In this document: positions 1 through 6,604 of the stretch, piece by piece
Position numbering within the stretch: the first letter of the stretch is position 1
How the letters are laid out: every line of letters starts with the position of its first letter
Assembly: GCA_023145125.1 (NCBI GenBank)
Contig: JAGLEK010000477.1
Span: 1 to 10,134 of the forward strand
DNA: 10,134 nucleotides
Reading direction: 5' to 3'
Origin: Bacteroidales bacterium
GTDB taxonomy: Bacteria; Bacteroidota; Bacteroidia; Bacteroidales; B18-G4
Position numbers and translations under genes: made by a program
Notes under the pieces: model-generated
What the model was told of the DNA's origin: nothing
Databases searched by the model: none
Seen by the model: only the letters and a program-made list of their open reading frames with translations

Positions 1-14
1 AACCAGCAACCAGC
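1..14 (-). repeat. Heptamer repeat, AACCAGC x2 (GCTGGTT on the sppA strand)
   Basis: Two perfect copies of a 7-bp unit lie 4 nt beyond the sppA stop codon and may continue past the window edge. Read along sppA the unit is GCTGGTT, which is G-rich and close to the GCTGGNG units at the other end of the window. Two copies alone would be weak; the call rests on the other 7-bp arrays in the window. Confidence 0.6.
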
Positions 15-18
15 ACAA

Positions 19-1779
19 CTATTCTATCACCACCTGAACCGGTAATCGTGCCTGGACTCCTTCCCACTCAAGGGCTGATTGCACGTGTTTATAATCCCTG
101 TAGAAGGGGCCCAATTCTGTTTTAAGCACATTGGTATATACTCCTGCCGAGAGCTCTTCGATCAATTGATCCATTGGATCTTTCAGAACAGGAAGTTCCA
201 GCAGACGGTATTCTTCAAGGCCGGAAATCTCTGCTGCCATGTCGATGGCATCACACAAACCACCAAGCTCGTCGATCAGGCCCAGCTTAAGTGCATCCAC
301 ACCGCTCCATACCCTGCCTTCCCCGATCTTATCTACTTCATCCTTACTCATATCCCTGTTATTGGATACCCTGGCAAGGAAAAGATCATAAACATTCTCA
401 ACTTTATTCTGGAGCACCTTCCTTTCGTAGCTGGTCAACGGCCTGACCACCGATGGAAACTCCGAGTTTTCGTTTGTCCCTACACGATCGTATGTGATGC
501 CGATCTTGTTTTCCATAAAATCGCCAAAATCGGGGATCACCCCAAACACACCGATTGAGCCGGTGAGAGTTGTGGGATCAGCCAGTATCTTCTCCGAAGC
601 ACAGGATATCCAGTAGCCGCCGGATGCTGCAACATCGCCCATGGAAACGATAACAGGTTTCACAGCCTGACAAAGCTCGAGCTCACGCCAGATAATATCA
701 GATGCAAGTGCATCTCCACCCGGGGAGTTTACCCTGAGAACAACTGCTTTAACATCGTCGTCCTCTCTCACCCTGGCAATCGTTTCTGCGAACTTATCAG
801 CTCCAATCTCTTCATTGTTTCCCTGCCCGCCTCCGATCTGTCCTGTCGCATATATTACAGCGATGCGGTCTCCTGTAATAGAAAAAGATTTCATCACACG
901 GTCATACTGACTTAAAGTAATAATACTAATATCATCCAGATCATCAACCATTAAGTGGTCGGCAAGGATTTGCCTGTATTCATCACGAAAAGTGAGCTTG
1001 TCAATAAGGCCGGAGCTTACTGCATCCTCCGCATCATAGGCTATTAATCCGTCAGCTATACTGTTGAGTTCACCAACACTCAAACCCCTGGATGCAGAGA
1101 TCTGGGTCAGTATGGAGTTCCAGATGGAAGTGATAAAAGCAGTGTATTGTTCCCTGTTCTCCGGGCTCATTTCCTCCTGGATAAGGGGTTCAACAGCACT
1201 CTTAAACTTGCCATGCCGCACGATCTGCATTTTGATGTCGAGCTTATCCAACATTCCTTTAAAAAACATCAATTGGGCATTAAGGCCTTTGAAGTCGACA
1301 AAACCCTGAGGATGGAGATACATCTCATCAGCAACAGATCCGATATAATAAGCGCCCTGTGTCATATACTCGCCGTAGCATAAGACGAACTTGCCACTTT
1401 CCTTGAAATCAAGCAAGGCCGCCCTGATCTCTTCCAATGTACTAATACCCGAGGGTACGATGTTCAGGTTGAGGATAATCCCTTTTACCCTGTCATCAGC
1501 TTTGGCATCGGAAATATTTCTTAATATATCATTCAGTCCCAGTATTGTTTTGAAGGAACCGGAAGTAAGACCGGCGAAAATATTATGCTTCGGGGTTCTC
1601 TCCGGGATAGGGTTCTTAAAATCGATCCTGAGCACTGTATTTTCTTTGACCACCACGTCCTTTTGCTCTACAAAAGACATCAGGCCTATAATGAGCCCCA
1701 GGGAAATAAAGAATACTATTACGATCACAAGAATAAAGCCCAGCATGGAAGCCAGCATGAATTTAAAGAAATCTTTCAT
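19..1779 (-). CDS. sppA: Signal peptide peptidase SppA, 67K (tandem-domain) type
   Basis: Inner-membrane serine protease of the Ser/Lys-dyad S49 family that degrades cleaved signal peptides. The 586-residue product is close to the usual length of the two-domain 67K form. A single hydrophobic segment at about residues 8-35 anchors it. The N-terminal domain carries the general-base lysine, K193, in the motif HGKFKSAVEP. The C-terminal domain carries the nucleophile, S386, in DVAASGGYWIS, followed by the conserved LTGSIGVFG stretch. Both catalytic residues are therefore present and the enzyme should be active. The ATG at 1777-1779 fits directly before the membrane anchor. The gene is divergent from folK across 117 bp. 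No good TAnnTTTG element was found for it; the nearest (1813-1820) has one mismatch and no matching -33 box. Its TAG stop is followed within 4 nt by a heptamer repeat. Function is assigned from family motifs. Confidence 0.96.
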   Translation of the reverse strand: MKDFFKFMLASMLGFILVIVIVFFISLGLIIGLMSFVEQKDVVVKENTVLRIDFKNPIPERTPKHNIFAGLTSGSFKTILGLNDILRNISDAKADDRVKGIILNLNIVPSGISTLEEIRAALLDFKESGKFVLCYGEYMTQGAYYIGSVADEMYLHPQGFVDFKGLNAQLMFFKGMLDKLDIKMQIVRHGKFKSAVEPLIQEEMSPENREQYTAFITSIWNSILTQISASRGLSVGELNSIADGLIAYDAEDAVSSGLIDKLTFRDEYRQILADHLMVDDLDDISIITLSQYDRVMKSFSITGDRIAVIYATGQIGGGQGNNEEIGADKFAETIARVREDDDVKAVVLRVNSPGGDALASDIIWRELELCQAVKPVIVSMGDVAASGGYWISCASEKILADPTTLTGSIGVFGVIPDFGDFMENKIGITYDRVGTNENSEFPSVVRPLTSYERKVLQNKVENVYDLFLARVSNNRDMSKDEVDKIGEGRVWSGVDALKLGLIDELGGLCDAIDMAAEISGLEEYRLLELPVLKDPMDQLIEELSAGVYTNVLKTELGPFYRDYKHVQSALEWEGVQARLPVQVVIE

Positions 1780-1838
1780 TACAAATTATTTTATCAGGTT
1801 CAGAGAAATTATCAAATTTGGCATATAAAAGTAGGTTT

Positions 1839-1874
1839 TTTGAAATTATAATCCAAAATCTTATCGTAAATTTG
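1839..1874 (+). promoter_or_regulatory. Probable folK operon promoter
   Basis: A perfect Bacteroidota -7 element, TAAATTTG (TAnnTTTG consensus), lies at 1867-1874. A TTTG at 1839-1842 could be the -33 box, but the 24-bp gap is a little longer than usual. Transcription would start near 1881, leaving a leader of about 16 nt with GGAGG (1888-1892) 4 nt before the folK ATG. Confidence 0.6.
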
Positions 1875-1896
1875 ACTAAAACAAATTGGAGGATCA

Positions 1897-2424
1897 ATGA
1901 GTATTGCATATTTACTGTCAGGAAGTAATCTGGGCAACAGGGCCGCGAACCTGCAAAGTGCAATGTCACTAATCCGGAAACATGCCGGGAATATCACTGT
2001 ATGCTCTCCGGTGTATGAATCACCTTCATGGGGATTTGAGCACCCGGTACCATTTCTGAACCAGGCCATTGAGATAGAAACTTCCCTGAGTGCAGAATCA
2101 TTGCTTTCCACATTGCACCAGATTGAAAAAAAGTGCGGACGGAAAAAAAGTGGAGGCGGATATGAAGCCAGGACCCTGGATATTGATATCCTTTTCTATG
2201 ACGACATTATTATTGATACAGCAGATCTGAGCATCCCCCACCCCAGGCTGCAACTCAGGCGTTTTGCCCTTCTGCCCATATCGGTAATTGCTCCGGGGCT
2301 GCAACACCCGGTTCTGGGTAAAAGTATCAGCGAGTTACTGCATGAATGCCCTGACGATAGCATCGTAACGGAATTCAAAGTCGGCGATCCATATCAAGAG
2401 AAGGAGGCCAGGAATGCGATATAA
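1897..2424 (+). CDS. folK: 2-amino-4-hydroxy-6-hydroxymethyldihydropteridine diphosphokinase (HPPK)
   Basis: Cytoplasmic folate-synthesis enzyme that moves pyrophosphate from ATP to 6-hydroxymethyl-7,8-dihydropterin, ahead of dihydropteroate synthase. The 175-residue product is of normal family length. It opens with the typical LSGSNLGNR (residues 7-15) and has the substrate-loop region SPVYESPSWGF (37-47). The HPPK signature is at 90-99, EARTLDIDIL, with R92 and the Mg-binding D95 and D97, followed by PHPRL (114-118). The ATG is preceded by GGAGG at 4 nt. The last 11 nt overlap the start of the downstream deoxynucleoside kinase, so the two are almost certainly co-transcribed. Two A7 runs (2126-2132 and 2143-2149) encode Lys-Lys pairs on either side of CGR; they do not disrupt the frame. 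Confidence 0.96.
   Translation: MSIAYLLSGSNLGNRAANLQSAMSLIRKHAGNITVCSPVYESPSWGFEHPVPFLNQAIEIETSLSAESLLSTLHQIEKKCGRKKSGGGYEARTLDIDILFYDDIIIDTADLSIPHPRLQLRRFALLPISVIAPGLQHPVLGKSISELLHECPDDSIVTEFKVGDPYQEKEARNAI
2401..2407 (+). promoter_or_regulatory. Shine-Dalgarno of the kinase gene, inside folK
   Basis: AAGGAGG sits within the last codons of folK, 6 nt before the ATG at 2414. Such a full anti-SD match at ideal spacing settles the kinase start and suggests translational coupling across the 11-nt overlap. Confidence 0.8.
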
Positions 2425-3046
2425 TTATATTGCCATAGAAGGGAATATTGGAGCAGGCAAAACCTCCCTTGCTACAATGATATCTGAACAGTTTAACGGG
2501 AAGCTGATACTTGAGCAGTTTGAAGACAATTCATTTCTCCCGAAGTTTTATAAAGAACCTGACAAATACGCTTTTCCGCTTGAGATGTCGTTCCTGGCTG
2601 AACGCTATCAGCAATTAAAAGACCAGCTCACAAAGCAGGACCTTTTCAGGACTTTTACGATTTCTGATTATCTCTTCATTAAATCGCTGATATTCGCCAA
2701 AAATAACCTGCAGGCTGATGAATTTGCATTATTCTCGACGATGTTTACCATCATAGACGAATTCCTTCCCAAGCCTGACCTGTTGGTATACCTGTACCTT
2801 GATGTACGCGGGTTGCAGCGCAATATAAAGAACAGGGGCAGATCCTATGAGCAGGAGATCCAGGACACATATCTGGAGAATATCCAGAACGGATATTTTG
2901 ACCACATCAGGAAGATGAACAATACACGGGTACTCATCATCGACACCAATAATATAGACTTTGTAGAAAATGCCGGTGACTACGAATCTATCCTGTCACT
3001 GATCGACAAAGACCACTCTCCCGGCATACATCGTTTCACGCTGTAG
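2414..3046 (+). CDS. Deoxynucleoside kinase (dNK family)
   Basis: Salvage kinase that phosphorylates a deoxynucleoside to its 5'-monophosphate; the family includes deoxyadenosine, deoxyguanosine and deoxycytidine kinases. The 210-residue protein has the P-loop GNIGAGKTS at residues 10-18. The family block LEQFEDNSFLPKFYK (33-47) includes the probable catalytic glutamate E34. It is followed by FPLEMSFLAERYQQL (54-68), SDYLFIKSLIFA (84-95) and an Arg-rich lid region, RNIKNRGRSYE (136-146), before a short C-terminal tail. Nucleoside preference cannot be read from these motifs; the bacterial dAdo/dGuo kinase group is the likeliest match. The gene starts inside the folK 3' end, so folate synthesis and nucleotide salvage are co-expressed. 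Its TAG stop is followed after 2 nt by a heptamer repeat and then a terminator. Confidence 0.9.
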   Translation: MRYNYIAIEGNIGAGKTSLATMISEQFNGKLILEQFEDNSFLPKFYKEPDKYAFPLEMSFLAERYQQLKDQLTKQDLFRTFTISDYLFIKSLIFAKNNLQADEFALFSTMFTIIDEFLPKPDLLVYLYLDVRGLQRNIKNRGRSYEQEIQDTYLENIQNGYFDHIRKMNNTRVLIIDTNNIDFVENAGDYESILSLIDKDHSPGIHRFTL

Positions 3047-3048
3047 AG

Positions 3049-3062
3049 ACAGAATACAGAAG
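3049..3062 (+). repeat. Heptamer repeat, ACAGAAT/ACAGAAG
   Basis: Two 7-bp copies differing only in the last base, starting 2 nt after the kinase stop codon. Weak alone; listed because it shares the 7-bp period and the position just after a stop codon with the other arrays. Confidence 0.45.
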
Positions 3063-3086
3063 TAAAACAAAGGGTAAGTAACAATA

Positions 3087-3114
3087 CTTATTCCTTTTTC
3101 CTTATACCTTATTC
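3087..3114 (+). repeat. Degenerate heptamer array, CTTATTC x4
   Basis: Four contiguous 7-bp units: CTTATTC, CTTTTTC, CTTATAC, CTTATTC. The two outer units are identical and each inner one has a single change. The array lies between the kinase stop and the hairpin terminator at 3122. Its pyrimidine-rich strand is the plus strand. Confidence 0.6.
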
Positions 3115-3121
3115 CATAAGA

Positions 3122-3153
3122 AAAGGCTGCTCTCCAAACAGGAGGCAGCCTTT
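3122..3153. terminator. Bidirectional intrinsic terminator
   Basis: Inverted repeat AAAGGCTGC (3122-3130) with GCAGCCTTT (3145-3153), extended inward by CTCC/GGAG after a one-base bulge (T3131), around a 5-nt AAACA loop. On the minus strand the stem ends in TTTT then CTT, 26 nt past the stop of the outer-membrane gene. On the plus strand the U tract is only TTT. It therefore fits best as the terminator of the minus-strand gene and probably also stops the folK-kinase transcript. Confidence 0.88.
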
Positions 3154-3179
3154 CCAAGATTTAGGATTATGTTCTTTTA

Positions 3180-5630
3180 CTATTGAACGACAGCCACGAA
3201 TTCAGGAAGGTCAAAATAATTCAGGAATTCCCTGTCATACCTGGCTTCAGTCTTAAGTTCAGGATCCATTTCGACCGCCTTCATCAGGTTATCGAGCATA
3301 AGCTGTGTATTATCCTGCCTTGCACCTGTAATGGCGAGCAGGTAATATGTAAGCGCGTCGGCCGGAGCACATTCGAAAGTCTTCTGAGCTGCTTCATAGT
3401 CTTTGTTGAGCAGTTGGAGAAGGCCTGTATTGTGATTGCAATCCGGGGTGCCGGTCATCTTCTGTGCAGTAGCATAGTCACCGTCGAGGATGGCCAGTAC
3501 ACCAAGGTTATAATCTACGTTCTCACCTTTTTTCTGCGCATCAAGGAAATGCTCTTCAGCTTCATCATATTCGCCAAGATGGCAAGCAAGCACACCCATA
3601 TTGTTATCGATACCGCCATATTCCATATTCAGCTCCTGGGCTTTTGCAAGCATGTTTCCTGCTTCATCATATTCACCCATGCTGATAAGAACTTCACCGG
3701 CATTATTGTATCCACTGAAGCATTCAGGGAAATACTCGATAACGCTCCTGTAAATGGCCAGCTGGTCTTCATCATTATCATAGAAGGTAGCAGCATAAAG
3801 AAGCTCATTCACTTTCAATGAATCCGGATTTGAAAGGCCATAGGCCATAATCTGCTCATCGGTACGCTTGGGCTCATAGCAGTTAACAGTGATCGTTGCC
3901 TTTCTCAGAGGGGGAAGCAGGTCATCTTCAATTTCAGGATAGATAAGGATCATATTCCTGATCTCTTCTTCACGCTTGCCCTGGTCGGCTGACTTGATCA
4001 CATTGAGGATGGCACGCTTGTCGGTCAGTGCTGAATTTTCAACAGCTGTCTCGAAGCCGTCCCAATCCGGTCCCTGCCATGTGATATCCCAGTTAACTTC
4101 TTCCTTAGGATCATCAATTTTCAGATTAGAACCTTCCTCTTTGGCAATTCTCTTCATTTCTTTGATCATGTAATTGTAAGCAGTGGTTGACCTGCTTTCA
4201 GAGAGGTCCCTGTTGAAGAGTTCTTCACCTTCCGGTGATGCCCAACCTGTGATCTCAATATCTTTGATCTTCCATCCGAGTGCCAGGAATTCATTAACAC
4301 CGGCAAGTTTCTCCTTGTTGGCGTCCAGTTTGTTCAGCGGCACCCTCCAGTTCAGGTTATACCTGTTGACAAGGAAGAATATCTTCGCTGAAGAAGAAGC
4401 CATAGTTTCTTTCTTGTACCCGTGATAAGCAATGATAGCCAGTTCGTTGTTCAGGATATACTTGGAAGTATGTATCACACCATCATCAACTTTCACGTCT
4501 GGAATAATGTAATATTTTCCGCTGTTCAGCACTTCCTCTTCTGTAGGGAGCGTTCCTTCCTTAGCACTATAAACGATAGGCACAAGGAAGAGTTCTGAAA
4601 CATTCAGGTCAGGTGTGTAAGGGACAGTACCTGTGAAAGTGATTGTTCCACCTTCTTTATATTTTACGACCATACCGTCGCCGGCAACATCTTCGCCTTT
4701 AACAGTAAATGAATCGTAAGCAACAGCACCGCCTTCATACCTTAAAACAGGAGTTACGTACATGGCAGCACCCTGTTCGAAATATTTTGGGGGAAATTCA
4801 CCTTCGATGGTAACTTCTACAACATCGCCATGAACTTCAAGTGGGTTTGGAGTAGCTGTCCAGATGACATCGTCAAAGTTTTTGACCATATTCTTAATGC
4901 CACCCTGACCAAATTTATAGGTTAATCCAACACCTGTATAATGCCAGAAGTCTTTCTTTACAGCAGCAACAGCATGCTGGTAATGATCCACATCATCAGA
5001 GTCAGTAAACTTAATTGAAGAAGTTACATTGATGTTCCAGTGGTCGCTGAGAATGAAATCAAAATCAATACCTGCGGGGTACACAGTTGCATTACCCTTG
5101 GTGGGATCCACAAGTTGTGTAGCCGTTGATTGCTCACGAAGGTCAGTGTCATAATTTGCACCTCCGATACCACCCCATGCAGTCATTTCGAACCAACGAT
5201 CGGGATTGTACCCTGCTATCAGGTTGATCAAAGCAATAGTAGCATTAATAGAGTAATCAAATGCAGTACCTCTGAATGCCCTGTCAACATCTCCGTATCT
5301 TTCACCTGAGATGTTGGAGTAACCGAAGTTAGCCCTGACACCGAGTACCGGATGGAATTGCCATCCACCTATAGCACCAAATGACCAGCCAAAATGTTTC
5401 CACTGGGGAAGCACAGGCTCTGCATAAACATCACCATGATAAGCTACACCACCAATACTGAGGCCGACATAGCCATACTTGGAAAAATATGCCCTTTGGT
5501 TAGTCTTCTGCTCTTTGGCAGGTTCCTCTTCACCTTCTTCGGTAGTTTCCTGTCCGAAGAAAATGATGGGCATCACGGCAAAAATTAAAACTGCCAGGAG
5601 TTTTAAAATTGAACTGTAATCTTTTTTCAT
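3180..5630 (-). CDS. Outer-membrane protein with beta-barrel, OmpA-like and TPR regions
   Basis: An 816-residue envelope protein. Residues 1-26 are a signal peptide (KK, hydrophobic core, likely cut near FFG/Q), followed by a Glu-rich linker to about 45. Residues 46-245 alternate aromatic and Gly-rich strands (VGLSIGGVAYHGDVY, FGWSFGAIGGWQF, YTGVGLTYKFGQG), as in a small outer-membrane barrel. Residues 255-385 look beta-rich and Ig-like. Residues 410-585 hold an OmpA-like domain whose motif TGWASPEGEELFNRDLSESR (461-480) is the Bacteroidota 'ASPEG' variant. The aspartate that contacts peptidoglycan in classic OmpA domains aligns with S465, while R480 is kept. From 605 to the end there are about five TPR-like helical pairs, for example NNAGEVLISMGEYDEA and NNMGVLACHLGEYDEA. 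It is probably anchored in the outer membrane with a periplasmic scaffold, but its function is unknown. AAGGA lies just before the ATG. It is transcribed alone and ends at the 3122-3153 terminator. Confidence 0.85.
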   Translation of the reverse strand: MKKDYSSILKLLAVLIFAVMPIIFFGQETTEEGEEEPAKEQKTNQRAYFSKYGYVGLSIGGVAYHGDVYAEPVLPQWKHFGWSFGAIGGWQFHPVLGVRANFGYSNISGERYGDVDRAFRGTAFDYSINATIALINLIAGYNPDRWFEMTAWGGIGGANYDTDLREQSTATQLVDPTKGNATVYPAGIDFDFILSDHWNINVTSSIKFTDSDDVDHYQHAVAAVKKDFWHYTGVGLTYKFGQGGIKNMVKNFDDVIWTATPNPLEVHGDVVEVTIEGEFPPKYFEQGAAMYVTPVLRYEGGAVAYDSFTVKGEDVAGDGMVVKYKEGGTITFTGTVPYTPDLNVSELFLVPIVYSAKEGTLPTEEEVLNSGKYYIIPDVKVDDGVIHTSKYILNNELAIIAYHGYKKETMASSSAKIFFLVNRYNLNWRVPLNKLDANKEKLAGVNEFLALGWKIKDIEITGWASPEGEELFNRDLSESRSTTAYNYMIKEMKRIAKEEGSNLKIDDPKEEVNWDITWQGPDWDGFETAVENSALTDKRAILNVIKSADQGKREEEIRNMILIYPEIEDDLLPPLRKATITVNCYEPKRTDEQIMAYGLSNPDSLKVNELLYAATFYDNDEDQLAIYRSVIEYFPECFSGYNNAGEVLISMGEYDEAGNMLAKAQELNMEYGGIDNNMGVLACHLGEYDEAEEHFLDAQKKGENVDYNLGVLAILDGDYATAQKMTGTPDCNHNTGLLQLLNKDYEAAQKTFECAPADALTYYLLAITGARQDNTQLMLDNLMKAVEMDPELKTEARYDREFLNYFDLPEFVAVVQ

Positions 5631-5918
5631 AATCCTTAATCTTTTAAATTAATAATTGAAGTTGAATGTTATACAAATTTACTAATAATACGATGCAATC
5701 ATAACTGCATTATCCGGTCAACTGAAAAATATTTTCCGTTAGCCAGTACAAATATATAATATTTCTTAAAATATACGTAGTTTCAAAGCTAATAACAACA
5801 TTTAATTATCAACGATAGTTCTTACGTATTGTTCAAATATAAGTTACATTAAGCTGAAATACAAATAAAAGTGGCTGCTTTTGTTAAATTATGATGTTTG
5901 AAAAAAGTTCAGATTGCT
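5631..5918. other. AT-rich gap: leader and promoters of the outer-membrane gene
   Basis: 288 nt with no coding region, between the trmH-like stop and the outer-membrane gene start, both on the minus strand. Besides the best promoter (5834-5865), two more minus-strand TAnnTTTG matches occur: TATATTTG at 5749-5756 (nearest TTTG 27 bp upstream) and TAAATTTG at 5674-5681 (no clear -33). In DNA this AT-rich some matches are expected by chance. No hairpin terminator was found for the trmH-like gene; AAAAG/CTTTT near 5867-5882 is too weak. The palindrome TACGTA occurs twice (5774-5779 and 5823-5828), the second near the predicted start of transcription. Confidence 0.6.
5834..5865 (-). promoter_or_regulatory. 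Likely main promoter of the outer-membrane gene
   Basis: On the minus strand, TTTG (5862-5865), a 20-bp gap and TATATTTG (5834-5841) match the Bacteroidota -33/-7 layout exactly. Transcription would start near 5827, giving a leader of about 195 nt before the ATG at 5630. Confidence 0.65.
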
Positions 5919-6452
5919 TCAATCCCATCGCATATTCTTAAACAATGACCACAGCAATATACCGGCACTTACCGAAACATTGAGAGAGTGCTTGGTCCCC
6001 ATCTGAGGGATCTCAATGCAGCTGTCAGCCATATCCACGATCTTCTGCTGCACCCCCTGCACTTCATTGCCAAAGACAAGTGCTGTTTTTTTTCCGGCAT
6101 CCATTTCCATTTCATCCAAAGAAATGCTTTCATCCGTTTGCTCAACGACTATTACCCGGTAACCGGCTGATCTCAATTTCAAAAGAGACTCTTCCGTTTC
6201 ACTGAAATATTCCCATTTTACCGAATCGGTAGCCCCAAGAGCTGTTTTCCGGATCTCACGATGAGGTGGCCGGGCAGTAATACCACACAAATGAATGCAC
6301 TCAACCCTGAAAGCATCCGCAGTGCGAAAAACCGACCCTATATTGTTCAGACTCCGGATGTTGTCAAGCACAACGGTTACCGGCATCTTTTCTGACATGG
6401 CAAACTCCTCCGGGCTAAGCCGGTTAAGCTCCTGCATGTTGAGTTTCTTCAT
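5919..6452 (-). CDS. TrmH/SpoU-family RNA 2'-O-methyltransferase
   Basis: SPOUT-fold enzyme that methylates a ribose 2'-OH in tRNA or rRNA using S-adenosylmethionine. The 177-residue protein has all three family motifs: NNIGSVFRTADAF at 36-48 (Asn37, Arg43), the cofactor-knot motif LVFGNEVQG at 125-133, and SLNVSVSAG at 156-164. It is short, with no N-terminal substrate-binding domain, like the Bacteroidota members annotated only as RNA methyltransferase; the modified base cannot be inferred. The ATG at 6450-6452 is preferred over an in-frame TTG seven codons upstream (6471-6473), because that TTG is part of the -7 promoter element and would be untranscribed. An A8 run on the coding strand (6086-6093) encodes Lys-Lys before the cofactor motif. 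It is divergent from mutS. Confidence 0.9.
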   Translation of the reverse strand: MKKLNMQELNRLSPEEFAMSEKMPVTVVLDNIRSLNNIGSVFRTADAFRVECIHLCGITARPPHREIRKTALGATDSVKWEYFSETEESLLKLRSAGYRVIVVEQTDESISLDEMEMDAGKKTALVFGNEVQGVQQKIVDMADSCIEIPQMGTKHSLNVSVSAGILLWSLFKNMRWD

Positions 6453-6470
6453 AACTGAAATTTCTTTGCG

Positions 6471-6478
6471 CAAATATA
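6471..6478 (-). promoter_or_regulatory. -7 element of the trmH-like gene
   Basis: TATATTTG on the minus strand, a perfect TAnnTTTG, would start transcription near 6464 and leave a leader of about 12 nt before the ATG at 6452. A convincing -33 TTTG was not found at the usual distance. Confidence 0.55.
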
Positions 6479-6516
6479 AGTTTCCTGGTAAAACAGAGCC
6501 ATGACGGAGGGAAGCA

Positions 6517-6548
6517 TTTTTCCATCCAATGATAAATACTTACCTTTG
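6517..6548 (+). promoter_or_regulatory. Likely mutS promoter
   Basis: TACCTTTG (6541-6548) matches TAnnTTTG; a T5 run (6517-6521), 19 bp upstream, occupies the -33 position. The predicted start near 6555 leaves about 50 nt of leader. It is back-to-back with the trmH-like -7 element, about 60 bp away. Confidence 0.6.
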
Positions 6549-6604
6549 TATGCAGGAGATAGCATCCTGCTCAAGACGAATCAACAACTTATCCCGATCC
6601 ATTT

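Noticed and set aside
1805..1849. Direct repeat GAAATTAT (1805-1812, 1842-1849) in the sppA/folK gap as an operator
   Set aside because: Short AT-only-like word in AT-rich DNA, 37 bp apart, no symmetry; chance is enough.
3183..3821. Long plus-strand open frame antisense to the outer-membrane gene
   Set aside because: Lies wholly opposite the TPR-coding part, with low-complexity translation and no recognisable domain.
3180..5630. PorE-like type 9 secretion component
   Set aside because: Domain order differs, no lipoprotein cysteine or beta-propeller is visible, and no por/gld genes are nearby.
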